Assembly (NCBI GenBank): GCA_947311445.1
Contig: CAMZKV010000023.1
Location: 1-35,120 of the forward strand
Length of the DNA stretch: 35,120 nt
Source: an uncultured Chlorobiota bacterium
Lineage (GTDB): Bacteria > Bacteroidota > Bacteroidia > Bacteroidales > JAADGE01
Direction of reading: 5' to 3'
Shown: positions 9,588-18,659 of the stretch, piece by piece
Position numbering within the stretch: the stretch's first letter is position 1
How the letters are laid out: every line of letters starts with the position of its first letter
Translations under genes and position numbers: made by a program
Notes under the pieces: model-generated
The model's input: only the letters and a program-made list of their open reading frames with translations
Database searches by the model: none
Told to the model about the DNA's origin: nothing

Positions 9588-12500
9588 TATTTTATAACTC
9601 CTAAAATAGCAATTGCTTCTTTAACACTTGAAATGTCTTGAAAACTCATTGTTAGTTTGTCGTTTCTTTCTTTTAAGGCTGATTTTTTTGGATATTTTTG
9701 CATAAAGTTAATTATTGCTCCAAAAACTTCGGATTTATAGTAAATTGATTCTTTGTCGGAAACTAAATAGCAAACCATTTTCTTATTTCTTAAAAGTATT
9801 TTTTCAATTCCTAAAGTTATTGCTTTTTGTCTTAAAATTACTGCATTTAAAAGCTCCTTGCTTGCCTTTGGAAGTTTTCCGAACCTGTCTTTAAGCTCTT
9901 CTTCAAGAACTTGTAATTCAAAATTTTCTTTTATATTATCTAATCTTCTGTATATCCTAAGTCGTTCTTCGGTGTTTTCAATATAATTTTCAGGAAATCT
10001 TAATTCTAAATCTGTATCAAGATGACAATCAGTAACAAATTTAAAATTTAAGTTATTAATTTCGGCAGGAGTCTTTTTATTTTTTTCAAATAATTCTTTA
10101 AATTCTTCTTCTCGAAGTTCTTGCATTGCTTCATCAAGTATTTTGTGATAAGTTTCGTAACCTATATCAGAAATAAATCCGCTTTGTTCTCCTCCCAACA
10201 TATTTCCTGCACCTCTGATATCAAGATCCTGCATAGCAATATTAAATCCGCTACCAAGTTCCGAAAATGTTTCAATTGCTTTTAACCTTTGCCTTGCTTC
10301 ATTTGAAAGGCTTGAGAGTGGTGGTGCAAGTAAATAGCAAAATGCCTTTTTATTAGAGCGTCCAACTCTGCCTCTAAGTTGGTGCAAATCACTAAGTCCA
10401 AAGTTTTGTGCATTATTAATTATTATTGTATTTGTATTTGGTATGTCTAAACCTGATTCTATGATTGTTGTTGCAATTAATACTCCTGCATCTTCATTAA
10501 TGAAATCAGTCATAATTTTCTCCATGTGCTTTGGTTCCATTCTTCCATGCATAACAGCTGTTCTCACGTTTGGAACAAGCCGGTTTATTAACGCTTCAAT
10601 TTCATAAATTGTGTCAATCCTATTATGAATAAAAAATACTTGTCCATTTCTTCGATATTCATAATCAATTGCTTCTTTTATAACTTCTTTATCAAATCTA
10701 AGTAGTTCCGTATGAATAGGGTATCGGTTTGGTGGGGCTGTATTTATTATTGATAAATCTCTTGCTCCCATTAGCGAAAACTGCAAAGTTCTAGGAATTG
10801 GTGTTGCTGTTAGAGTTAGTGTATCTACATTTATTTTTATCGATTTCAATTTCTCTTTTACGGAAACTCCGAATTTTTGTTCTTCATCAATAATCATTAA
10901 ACCTAAATCCTTAAATTTCACATCTTTACTAACTAATCTGTGCGTTCCTATAATTATATCAATTTCTCCTTTTTCAAGTTTTTTAAGAATCTCAGTTTGT
11001 TGTTTTCTAGTTTTAAGCCTACTGATAAATTCTACATTGCAAGGAAATTCTTTTAAACGCAATGCAAAAGTTTTATAATGTTGAAGTGTTAAAATTGTTG
11101 TTGGCACTAATACTGCAACTTGCTTATTGTCGGCAACAGCTTTAAAAGCAGCTCGTATAGCAATTTCAGTTTTTCCAAAACCAACATCTCCACAAACAAG
11201 CCTGTCCATTGGAATATTGTTCTCCATATCAGCTTTAATTGCATCGGTTGCTTTTCGTTGGTCTGGTGTATCTTCATAAATAAATGAACTTTCCAAAGCA
11301 TGTTGCATATATGTATCGTGAGAAAATGCAAATCCTTTTTCTTGTTTGCGTTTTGCGTAGAGGGCTATAAGTTTTCTTGCAATATCTTTAACTCTATTTT
11401 TTGTTTTTTTCTTAACTTTTTGCCAAACTCCCGAACCTAATTTGTAAACTTTGGGCTGTGTTCCTTCTTTTCCTTTGTATTTTGAAATTTTATGAAGATT
11501 ATGGATATTTACCAAAAGAATATCATTATTTTTATAAACCAAACGAATGGCTTCTTGCTTAACCCCATTATTTTCAATTGTTTGCAAACCTCCAAAGCGT
11601 CCAATCCCGTGGTCGGAATGTACAACAAAATCTCCTGCTTGCAAGCTGTTAATTTCTTTTAAAGTTAAGGTTTCTTTATTCTTATGATAAATTGCACTTC
11701 GCAAAATAAATTTGTGGTATCTACCATAGATTTGATGTTCTGTATAACAATTTATTTTCAAATCATTATCTATAAAACCTTCATGCAAAATTCCACTTAC
11801 AATTTCAAAACTATTGTTGATGCTATCTTGTGCATTTGTAACTTCTAGTGCATTTATAAGTTCTTCCGATTTTAATATTTCTTTTAACCTTTCAATCTGA
11901 ATTTTATTATTGGAAACAATATAAGATTTATAGTTATTTTGCTTATAATCAATAAGTTGATTTGCTAGTATGTTAAACTTCTTATTTATTGTTATTTGCG
12001 GACTTATATTAAATTCAATGTTTTCTGTAATATCAAAAAAAGGTCTTGAAGAGAATTCTATTGTTTTAAATTTATTGAAAAAGTTTTTGGTTTCTTGAAA
12101 TGTAATTAGGTTTTTAAAATCATTATTTTCAGAAATATTTTTTATTTTTTCAAAAAACCATGCAAAATCATCACTCCAAATATTAGTTTTTGAACTTATA
12201 AATTTGAAAAATGAAATTTTATTGTCTTCTTCTGCAATTGATTGTATGTCGGAAACAATTGAAATTTCTTCAAATTTTGCTTTTGATAGTTGCGAAACGG
12301 TATCAAATGTTCTAATACTTTCAATTTCTTCATCAAAAAAATCTAATCTGTAAGGATAATCGTTGGAATATGAAAAAATATCAACAATACTTCCTCTAAC
12401 AGCAAATTGACCTGGCTCGTATACAAAATCTACAATTTCAAAGCCATATTCAATCAGCATTTCTTTTATGAAACTAATTGGCACTTCTTCTCCAATTTTA

Positions 12501-12946
12501 AGTTCTAATGTGTTGTCTTCAAGTTCATTACGATTTGTAACTTTTTCTAAAAGTGCTTCAGGATATGTAACAATAATATATGACCTGCTTTTTTGAATTG
12601 TATTTAAAACTTCGGTTCGCATAATTACGCTTCCGTCGTCAAGTTTGCCGGAATTTTTTTTTATGGCTGACCTTTTGTATGAAGAGGGAAAAAATAAGAT
12701 TTCTTTTTTTGCAAAAAGTTCTTTTAAATCATTTTGAAAATATGCTGCTTTTTCTTTGTCGGAAAGGATAAATAAATGTCTTTTTTTAACAGATTTAATA
12801 ATTGCTGCAGTAAGCATTCCTATTGCTGATCCATTTAAACCTTTTAAGTGAATGTTTTGTATAGAATCACTTGATAAAAACTTAACAATTTTTGAAAAAC
12901 CGTGATGCTCGGTATATATTTTTGATATTTCTAATAGATTAGACAA
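9584..12946 (-). CDS. mfd: Transcription-repair coupling factor Mfd
   Basis: A 1120-residue protein, normal length for Mfd. It removes RNA polymerase stalled at DNA lesions and recruits UvrA. Visible order: UvrB-homology N-terminal region (E-P-G-Q-F-A-V-R-G-S-I-V-D-I-F-S near residue 180), RNA-polymerase interaction domain (A-G-D-F-V-V-H-S-D-H-G-I-G-R-F near 440-455), then a superfamily 2 translocase with Walker A G586-D-V-G-F-G-K-T593, DEEQ box D687-E-E-Q690, T-A-T-P-I-P-R-T-L, and the Q-L-R-G-R-V-G-R-S motif VI, ending with the TRCF C-terminal domain. The stop codon shares the tetramer TTAA with the convergent transporter gene's stop, so there is no room for a terminator between them. ispE lies 236 bases upstream on the same strand. 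Confidence 0.97.
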   Translation of the reverse strand: MSNLLEISKIYTEHHGFSKIVKFLSSDSIQNIHLKGLNGSAIGMLTAAIIKSVKKRHLFILSDKEKAAYFQNDLKELFAKKEILFFPSSYKRSAIKKNSGKLDDGSVIMRTEVLNTIQKSRSYIIVTYPEALLEKVTNRNELEDNTLELKIGEEVPISFIKEMLIEYGFEIVDFVYEPGQFAVRGSIVDIFSYSNDYPYRLDFFDEEIESIRTFDTVSQLSKAKFEEISIVSDIQSIAEEDNKISFFKFISSKTNIWSDDFAWFFEKIKNISENNDFKNLITFQETKNFFNKFKTIEFSSRPFFDITENIEFNISPQITINKKFNILANQLIDYKQNNYKSYIVSNNKIQIERLKEILKSEELINALEVTNAQDSINNSFEIVSGILHEGFIDNDLKINCYTEHQIYGRYHKFILRSAIYHKNKETLTLKEINSLQAGDFVVHSDHGIGRFGGLQTIENNGVKQEAIRLVYKNNDILLVNIHNLHKISKYKGKEGTQPKVYKLGSGVWQKVKKKTKNRVKDIARKLIALYAKRKQEKGFAFSHDTYMQHALESSFIYEDTPDQRKATDAIKADMENNIPMDRLVCGDVGFGKTEIAIRAAFKAVADNKQVAVLVPTTILTLQHYKTFALRLKEFPCNVEFISRLKTRKQQTEILKKLEKGEIDIIIGTHRLVSKDVKFKDLGLMIIDEEQKFGVSVKEKLKSIKINVDTLTLTATPIPRTLQFSLMGARDLSIINTAPPNRYPIHTELLRFDKEVIKEAIDYEYRRNGQVFFIHNRIDTIYEIEALINRLVPNVRTAVMHGRMEPKHMEKIMTDFINEDAGVLIATTIIESGLDIPNTNTIIINNAQNFGLSDLHQLRGRVGRSNKKAFCYLLAPPLSSLSNEARQRLKAIETFSELGSGFNIAMQDLDIRGAGNMLGGEQSGFISDIGYETYHKILDEAMQELREEEFKELFEKNKKTPAEINNLNFKFVTDCHLDTDLELRFPENYIENTEERLRIYRRLDNIKENFELQVLEEELKDRFGKLPKASKELLNAVILRQKAITLGIEKILLRNKKMVCYLVSDKESIYYKSEVFGAIINFMQKYPKKSALKERNDKLTMSFQDISSVKEAIAILGVIKY

Positions 12947-12974
12947 ATTTATTTAAAGATTTTTTTTAAAGTCG

Positions 12975-12982
12975 CAAATATA
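12975..12982 (-). promoter_or_regulatory. -7 promoter box (TATATTTG on minus strand) for mfd
   Basis: CAAATATA on the plus strand, i.e. TATATTTG reading toward mfd, 28 bases before its ATG; the full local context is TATATTTGCGAC. Confidence 0.5.
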
Positions 12983-13182
12983 CTTTTATATAATTATTAA
13001 GAAAAAAAGTATTGTAAAATTAATTTTACTTTTAAAGAAAAGATATCTGGTATTGATTTGATATTTCAAGAGTTTGTAAGGATTGAATTTGTTGGGTATT
13101 ACATAGTGGATGATATGCCAAATAAATCGCTTAAAAAAGGCAAAAAGTTTTTCAGGAATACCTATTTACTGGTGATTATTGT

Positions 13183-13992
13183 TTAATTTTTGGATATATA
13201 CACGAAATATTTATTGAAAATTTCAGGAAGAACCGGTTTGTTTTCAAATATTCCAAAAACTGATGATCCGCTTCCACTCATTTGCGAATATACAGCCCCA
13301 ATTTTATATAGTGTATCTTTTATATTTTTTATTTCAGGATAAAGTTTAAAGATATTTTTTTCAAAATTATTTGTAATTGAATGTTCCCATTCTTTAACAG
13401 GAAGTTTAATTAATTCTTTAATGGATTTTTGTGGTTTTGAAATGTCAATTTCTCTGAATGCTTCTTTTGTGCTGATATGAATATCAGGTTTAATAATTAC
13501 AATATAAAATGAGCTTAATTCTAAATCAAGTTCAGTGAAAATATTTCCTGTTCCTTCTGCAAAAACAGGTTTATTTTTTATAAAAAAAGGACAATCACTC
13601 CCAAGTTTTTGAGCATATTGTAACAATCTTATTTCTGAAATTCTTAAATTAAATTTATCATTTAGAGATGTTAGCATAAAACTTGCATTTGCCGAACCTC
13701 CTCCCAATCCTGCACCTAATGGTATTATTTTATGAAGATGAATTTTTAATTCAGGAAGAATAAAATCTTTTTTTAAAAGCTTGTATGCTCTAATAATTAG
13801 GTTATTATCAGGGTTTGAGTCAATTATTACCCCGGTATTATTAAGACTTGTCTTCTTTGTTGTTTCAACAAATTCTATAATATCTGAAAGCGAAATAGGA
13901 TAAAAAACAGTTTCTAAATTATGAAAACCATCTTCTCTTTTTTTTGTAATATTTAACCCTATATTAATTTTTGAATTTGGAAAAACAAGCAT
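13183..13992 (-). CDS. ispE: 4-diphosphocytidyl-2-C-methyl-D-erythritol kinase
   Basis: A 269-residue GHMP kinase. IspE phosphorylates CDP-methylerythritol in the MEP (non-mevalonate) isoprenoid pathway in the cytoplasm. The N-terminal S7-K-I-N10 motif, the GHMP ATP loop P91-L-G-A-G-L-G-G-G-S-A-N-A-S104, and the G-S-D133-C-P-F-F catalytic-aspartate motif are all present. Third GHMP motif S-G-S-G-S-S-V-F-G lies near the C-terminus (about 240-249). Length is slightly short for the family but complete. The gene is read away from accA; a candidate minus-strand -7 box is at 14092-14099. It may supply isoprenoid precursors used by the GGGP synthase further right, a link that is only metabolic inference. 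Confidence 0.96.
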   Translation of the reverse strand: MLVFPNSKINIGLNITKKREDGFHNLETVFYPISLSDIIEFVETTKKTSLNNTGVIIDSNPDNNLIIRAYKLLKKDFILPELKIHLHKIIPLGAGLGGGSANASFMLTSLNDKFNLRISEIRLLQYAQKLGSDCPFFIKNKPVFAEGTGNIFTELDLELSSFYIVIIKPDIHISTKEAFREIDISKPQKSIKELIKLPVKEWEHSITNNFEKNIFKLYPEIKNIKDTLYKIGAVYSQMSGSGSSVFGIFENKPVLPEIFNKYFVYISKN

Positions 13993-14091
13993 ATATTTTA
14001 TTTTTTCTAATAATTACATTATGTAATAAGCAAATATTCAGCATGTTAAATAAATGTTAATTTTTTTAACAACTTTTTACATATTAAACTT

Positions 14092-14112
14092 CAAATATAA
14101 TTACTAAATTTA
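14092..14112. promoter_or_regulatory. Divergent ispE/accA promoter boxes
   Basis: CAAATATA at 14092-14099 is a minus-strand TATATTTG facing ispE (leader about 100 bases). TAAATTTA at 14105-14112 is a one-mismatch box facing accA, 27 bases before its ATG. The two boxes are five bases apart, so the polymerases would compete. Confidence 0.35.
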
Positions 14113-14138
14113 CATTCTCAATTTTAAAATAGAAAAAT

Positions 14139-15092
14139 ATGATTTTACTTGATTTTGAAGAACCAATAGGAAAACTTCGAGAACAATTAGAAAAAGCAAA
14201 AGAAATAGGCGAAAGCTCTGGTATAGATATGTCGCAATCAATTAGAGATTTAGAAAATAAAATTTCTGATGTTACAAAGGAAATATATTCAAATCTTAGT
14301 CCATGGCAAAGAGTGCAAGTTTCTAGGCATCCTGAAAGACCTTATACTTTGTCTTATATAGAAAATTTAACTGATGGTGATTTTATTGAATTGCATGGAG
14401 ACAGAGGTGTTAAGGATGATAAAGCAATGATTGGCGGTTTCGGAACATTGAATGGGGAAACCGTTATGTTTATAGGTCAGCAAAAAGGTTTTGATACAAA
14501 AAGCCGTCAGTACAGAAATTTTGGTATGGCAAATCCCGAAGGGTACCGTAAAGCCTTGCGATTAATGAAATTAGCTGAAAAATTTAATAAACCGATTATA
14601 ACTATAATTGATACTCCCGGAGCATATCCAGGATTAGAAGCCGAAGAAAGAGGGCAGGGCGAAGCTATCGCTAGAAATATTTATGAAATGTTCAAATTAA
14701 AAGTGCCTGTTATATGTGTAATAATTGGTGAAGGGGCTTCCGGAGGAGCAATTGGAATAGGAGTTGGAGATAGAGTTCTTATGTTAGAGAATACTTGGTA
14801 TTCTGTAATCTCACCTGAATCTTGTTCTTCTATTTTATGGAGAAGCTGGGAGCATAAAGAAAAAGCAGCAGATGCATTAAAGTTAACTTCCGACGATATG
14901 CTTTCTAATAAATTAGTTGATGGTATAATTAAAGAACCATTAGGAGGTGCTCATGTGAACCCAAAAGAAATATATAAAACTGTTAAAGAAACTTTAATTA
15001 AAGAAATTAATGTGCTTAAGAAAATGGATATTAATGAAAGAATTGAAAAAAGAATGCAAAAATATATAGATATTGGTGTTTATAATGAATAA
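14139..15092 (+). CDS. accA: Acetyl-CoA carboxylase carboxyltransferase subunit alpha
   Basis: A 317-residue crotonase-fold subunit that, with AccD, transfers CO2 from biotin to acetyl-CoA to make malonyl-CoA, the first step of fatty acid synthesis. Full length for AccA (E. coli 319). The N-terminal helix pair, H-P-E-R-P-Y near 64-69, the [15 protein letters not shown] active-site segment (about 159-173) and the oxyanion-hole loop [12 protein letters not shown] (about 197-208) are all visible. AccD and the biotin components are not in the window. A terminator follows 30 bases after the stop and separates it from dnaB, which is the next gene on the same strand. Confidence 0.97.
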   Translation: MILLDFEEPIGKLREQLEKAKEIGESSGIDMSQSIRDLENKISDVTKEIYSNLSPWQRVQVSRHPERPYTLSYIENLTDGDFIELHGDRGVKDDKAMIGGFGTLNGETVMFIGQQKGFDTKSRQYRNFGMANPEGYRKALRLMKLAEKFNKPIITIIDTPGAYPGLEAEERGQGEAIARNIYEMFKLKVPVICVIIGEGASGGAIGIGVGDRVLMLENTWYSVISPESCSSILWRSWEHKEKAADALKLTSDDMLSNKLVDGIIKEPLGGAHVNPKEIYKTVKETLIKEINVLKKMDINERIEKRMQKYIDIGVYNE

Positions 15093-15120
15093 TAATATTG
15101 AAAATCAAAGAACCATTATT

Positions 15121-15148
15121 AGGGCAGTCTGAATGACTGTCTTTTTTT
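15121..15148 (+). terminator. Intrinsic terminator between accA and dnaB
   Basis: Stem GGCAGTC / GACTGTC (one G-T pair) around the loop TGAAT, then seven T. It lies 29 bases after the accA stop. Confidence 0.75.
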
Positions 15149-15167
15149 ACCAAATAATAAAGAGTAA

Positions 15168-16706
15168 ATGGCAAAACAAGGCAATAAATCATATAAAAAG
15201 AATCCAATTTTTGATGTAAACACACAATTAGGAAAACTTCCTCCACAAGCCACTGATATTGAAATGGATGTTCTTGGAGCCCTTCTTTTGGAAAGAGGAA
15301 AAGATATTGTTGTTCTTGATATATTAAAGCCTGAGAGTTTTTATAAAACAGAGCATCAAAAGATTTTTCAAGCAATTTACGACTTGTCTGTTGAGCATGA
15401 ACCTATTGATTATCATACGGTTATTGAAAAACTAAAAAAAAATGGCACTTTAGAAGAAGTTGGTGGTCCGGGTTTCGTTGTTGGTTTGTCTCAAAGAGTT
15501 GGTTCAGCTTCTCATATAGAATATCATTCAAAAATTATTGCTGAAAAATATATTCAAAGAGAGTTAATTAGAGTAAGTTCTGAAATTCAAGCAAAAGCAT
15601 ATGATGACTCAGAAGATGTAGATGACTTACTTGAATTTTCTCAACAACAAGTTTTTGAATTAGCATTAGGGAGTGTAAAGAAAGATGCCATGAAAATGGA
15701 CATTATTCTAGAAGAAGCACTACAACAAATTGAAGATGCAAAAAATAGAGAAGATGGATTAAGTGGTATCCCTTCCGGTTTTTCAAGTCTTGATAGAATA
15801 ACTTCCGGTTGGCAAAGATCCGATTTAGTTATTATTGCTGCTCGTCCATCAATGGGAAAAACAGCTTTTGTTCTCTCCATGTCAAGAAATATTGCAGTAA
15901 ACCATAAAAAAGCTGTTGCACTTTTTTCTCTTGAAATGTCTTCTATTCAGTTAGTTACAAGATTAATTTCTTCTGAAACTGAACTAGGCAGTGAAAAACT
16001 AAGAAGCGGAAATCTTAAAGATTATGAATGGCAACAATTAGAACATAAAATTACAAATCTTGAAAATGCAAGACTTTTTATTGACGATACACCTGCAATA
16101 AGTTTATTTGAACTTCGTTCAAAACTTAGGAAACTAAAAACAAGAGAAAATATTGACCTTGTAATTATTGATTATTTGCAACTTATGACAGGACCAAAGG
16201 AAACGAAAGGAAACAGAGAGCAAGAAGTAAGTACAATTTCCAGAGGATTAAAAGCTATTGCAAAAGAATTGAATTTGCCAATTATTGCTCTTTCCCAGTT
16301 AAATCGTTCTGTTGAAATGCGTTCCGGAATGAAAAGACCTCAACTATCAGACCTTAGAGAATCCGGTGCTATTGAACAAGATGCTGATATTGTAATATTT
16401 ATTCACAGACCTGAAAAAATGGGATTAACAGAGGATGAAGCTGGAAATTCAACAAAAGGATTAGCCGAAATTATAATTGCAAAACATAGAAATGGTGCAG
16501 TAACAGATGTGCAATTAAGATTTAGAGAAGAATTTGCAAGATTTGAGGAGCTTAATGAAAATTTCTTAAATCCTTTGGAAGAATCCGCAGGGAGTGGGGT
16601 AGTTTCGTTAGAATCTAAAATGAATGATGATAGTGATGATGGATATTTTGATGATACATTACCAAATGACGACTTTGACAATATTGATGGAGATGCTCCG
16701 TTTTAA
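15168..16706 (+). CDS. dnaB: Replicative DNA helicase DnaB
   Basis: A 512-residue hexameric 5'-3' helicase that unwinds DNA at the replication fork. The N-terminal helical domain starts near residue 28 (D-I-E-M-D-V-L-G-A-L-L). The RecA-like motor domain has Walker A A225-R-P-S-M-G-K-T232, the S-L-E-M-S motif, Walker B V-I-I-D-Y-L-Q-L-M, and the S-Q-L-N-R and R-E-S-G-A-I-E-Q-D-A-D motifs typical of DnaB. No intein interrupts the P-loop or the later motifs. The C-terminus ends in an acidic D/N/F-rich tail (about 485-512), longer than in E. coli and common in Bacteroidota. The 30-base gap to the next gene suggests co-transcription. Confidence 0.97.
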   Translation: MAKQGNKSYKKNPIFDVNTQLGKLPPQATDIEMDVLGALLLERGKDIVVLDILKPESFYKTEHQKIFQAIYDLSVEHEPIDYHTVIEKLKKNGTLEEVGGPGFVVGLSQRVGSASHIEYHSKIIAEKYIQRELIRVSSEIQAKAYDDSEDVDDLLEFSQQQVFELALGSVKKDAMKMDIILEEALQQIEDAKNREDGLSGIPSGFSSLDRITSGWQRSDLVIIAARPSMGKTAFVLSMSRNIAVNHKKAVALFSLEMSSIQLVTRLISSETELGSEKLRSGNLKDYEWQQLEHKITNLENARLFIDDTPAISLFELRSKLRKLKTRENIDLVIIDYLQLMTGPKETKGNREQEVSTISRGLKAIAKELNLPIIALSQLNRSVEMRSGMKRPQLSDLRESGAIEQDADIVIFIHRPEKMGLTEDEAGNSTKGLAEIIIAKHRNGAVTDVQLRFREEFARFEELNENFLNPLEESAGSGVVSLESKMNDDSDDGYFDDTLPNDDFDNIDGDAPF

Positions 16707-16736
16707 AAAATAAAACATAATTATTTGATTTAAAAA

Positions 16737-18008
16737 ATGCAAAGGAAATTATTAAAAAACATATTAATATTACTTTTTTTAGTTGTTTCAGCTAATATTT
16801 CGGCAAGTACAATTTTAATTCCAATGGATGAAAGTCAGAAAAATCATCTTAAGGCATATGGAGTAACCTATTGGGTTCTTCAAAATGGACTAGAAGCAAA
16901 TTGGTTACTCAATTATCGTGGAGGAAGTTTTACTTTTGATTATGCAAAAGACATTGCAGATGAATGCACAATAAGAGGTGTAAGTTTTGAAATAGTAAGC
17001 AATGCCGAAATCTCAATAATTTATAATCGTATTGCCGGGCAAGATGTAAATATGGATAAAATTAAATTAGAGAAAGCTCCTAAAATTGCCGTATATTCTC
17101 CCGAAGGAAAGCAGCCTTGGGATGATGCAGTAACACTAGTTTTAAATTATGCAGAAATTGATTATGATATAATTTATGATAAAGAAGTAATAAACGGAGA
17201 GCTTTCAAAATATGATTGGCTACATCTTCATCATGAAGATTTTACAGGACAATACGGAAAATTTTATGGAGCTTACCGATATGCAAGATGGTATAAAGAT
17301 GCTCAAAAAAAAGCAGAAGCTGATGCCTTAAGTTTGGGTTTTAATAAAGTTTCAAAATTAAAGCTGTTTGTTGCAAAAAGAATAAAAGAATATGTATTCA
17401 GTGGAGGATTTTTATTTGCAATGTGTTCAGCAACAGACTCATATGACATTGCCCTTGCAGCAGAGAATACGGATATTTGCGAAAGTATGTTTGATGGCGA
17501 TGGAGCAGATCCAAATTGCCAATCTAAATTAGATTTTTCAAAAACTCTGGCTTTTAAAGATTTTAAACTTGTAAGAAATCCAATGGAATATGAGTTTTCA
17601 AATATTGATGCAACTATGAAAAGACGAGGAGTAAATGAAAAGAATGATTTTTTTACTCTTTTTGAATACTCTGCAAAATGGGATCCTATTCCTACAATGC
17701 TTTGCCAAAATCATACAAGTATTATTAAAGGTTTTATGGGACAAACAACTTCATTTGTAAAAGATTATATAAAATCTGATGTGTTAATAATGGGAGAACT
17801 AAAATCTAAAAATGAAGCTCGTTATATACATTCTGAATTTGGGCAAGGAACATGGACTTTTTATGGCGGACATGATCCGGAAGATTACAGACATTTTGTA
17901 GGAGATCCCAAAACTGAATTAAAATTACATCCTAATTCGCCGGGGTATCGTTTAATTTTAAATAATATTCTTTTTCCGGCAGCTAAGAAAAAAAAGAAGA
18001 AAACATAA
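16737..18008 (+). CDS. Conserved exported Bacteroidota protein (often labelled 'asparagine synthetase B' without clear basis)
   Basis: A 423-residue protein with a signal peptide (about 1-24, ending A-N-I-S-A-S), so it acts outside the cytoplasm. It lacks the N-terminal Cys of a class II amidotransferase and any ATP-pyrophosphatase P-loop (SGGxDS) of AsnB, so that label, which I recall for relatives, looks wrong. Visible features: a P-K-I-A-V-Y-S-P strand near 115-122 opening a Rossmann-like region resembling class I glutamine-amidotransferase or ThuA-type folds, H163-L-H-H166, a strand-turn G-G-F-L-F-A-M-C230 that could place a nucleophile-like Cys, and a late G-G-H-D-P-E-D-Y-R-H segment. 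The end is a run of lysines (K-K-K-K-K-K-T). It sits 30 bases after dnaB and 66 before a DUF4293 gene. True function unknown. Confidence 0.7.
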   Translation: MQRKLLKNILILLFLVVSANISASTILIPMDESQKNHLKAYGVTYWVLQNGLEANWLLNYRGGSFTFDYAKDIADECTIRGVSFEIVSNAEISIIYNRIAGQDVNMDKIKLEKAPKIAVYSPEGKQPWDDAVTLVLNYAEIDYDIIYDKEVINGELSKYDWLHLHHEDFTGQYGKFYGAYRYARWYKDAQKKAEADALSLGFNKVSKLKLFVAKRIKEYVFSGGFLFAMCSATDSYDIALAAENTDICESMFDGDGADPNCQSKLDFSKTLAFKDFKLVRNPMEYEFSNIDATMKRRGVNEKNDFFTLFEYSAKWDPIPTMLCQNHTSIIKGFMGQTTSFVKDYIKSDVLIMGELKSKNEARYIHSEFGQGTWTFYGGHDPEDYRHFVGDPKTELKLHPNSPGYRLILNNILFPAAKKKKKKT

Positions 18009-18051
18009 ATGCAACTTTCAAATATCAAATTCCAAATTTCATTTTTTTTTC

Positions 18052-18059
18052 TATTTTTG
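18052..18059 (+). promoter_or_regulatory. -7 promoter box TATTTTTG for the DUF4293 gene
   Basis: Exact TAnnTTTG match followed by C, 15 bases before the ATG at 18075, suggesting a very short leader. Confidence 0.5.
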
Positions 18060-18074
18060 CATAAAAATTAAATT

Positions 18075-18524
18075 ATGATACAACGAATTCAAACTTTATG
18101 GTTTTTTTTAGCAACTGTTGTTGCTGTTTTAATATTCTTTTTTCCTGTAATTGAATTAACAACAGAAAGTAATATACACATTCATGAATACAAATCAATA
18201 AGTTTAGTTGGAGTTGATAATTTAATTCAAAGTGGATATATTGTTGCAGGATTAACAGGCTTAATTGCATTTTTAAGTTTTGTAGGAATTTTTCTTTACA
18301 AAAACAGAAGTTTGCAGATGAGAATATGTGTTTTTATTAGCCTACTAATAATTTTTCTTGTCATTTTAATAACTTCATTTTCATGGATGAGATTTTCAAA
18401 TCCAACTGCTTCTGTTGGACTCTCTGCAATTTTACCATTTATTGTTTTTATTTTTATTTTAATGGCACGTCGTGCAGTTAAAAAAGATGATGAACTTGTA
18501 AAATCTGTTGATAGAATTAGATAA
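18075..18524 (+). CDS. DUF4293-type four-span membrane protein
   Basis: A 149-residue protein starting M-I-Q-R-I-Q-T, the conserved opening of DUF4293 proteins of Bacteroidota. Four membrane spans are visible (about 9-28, 56-75, 83-105 and 113-131), with a short extracytoplasmic loop after span 1 and a charged C-terminal tail (K-K-D-D-E-L-V-K-S-V-D-R-I-R). The family has no assigned function. It converges with the ygeY-like gene; the hairpin at 18597-18616 lies between the two. Confidence 0.8.
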   Translation: MIQRIQTLWFFLATVVAVLIFFFPVIELTTESNIHIHEYKSISLVGVDNLIQSGYIVAGLTGLIAFLSFVGIFLYKNRSLQMRICVFISLLIIFLVILITSFSWMRFSNPTASVGLSAILPFIVFIFILMARRAVKKDDELVKSVDRIR

Positions 18525-18588
18525 ACAAAAAAGATTAGTTTTCTCAAAGTCATTGAAAAAAAAATAACATGTATAAAGTTTCCCGATT

Positions 18589-18616
18589 AAAAATAACCCA
18601 CAACTTATGTTGTGGG
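18589..18616 (-). terminator. Hairpin between convergent genes, likely terminator of the ygeY-like gene
   Basis: Perfect 8-base stem CCCACAAC / GTTGTGGG with the loop TTAT at 18597-18616. Read on the minus strand it is followed by TTATTTTTA, a weak U-tract, so it best serves the minus-strand gene ending at 18660. On the plus strand the tail is not T-rich. Confidence 0.55.
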
Positions 18617-18659
18617 CTGATAAACTATTTGATAATATGTTGTTTTTGAGAGTCCAACT

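Noticed and set aside
10000..12000. Short minus-strand frame in a second phase within mfd
   Set aside because: It overlaps the conserved Mfd helicase core in another frame and has no independent signal.
15168..16706. Possible intein in dnaB
   Set aside because: Length is normal (512 residues) and all helicase motifs are contiguous.
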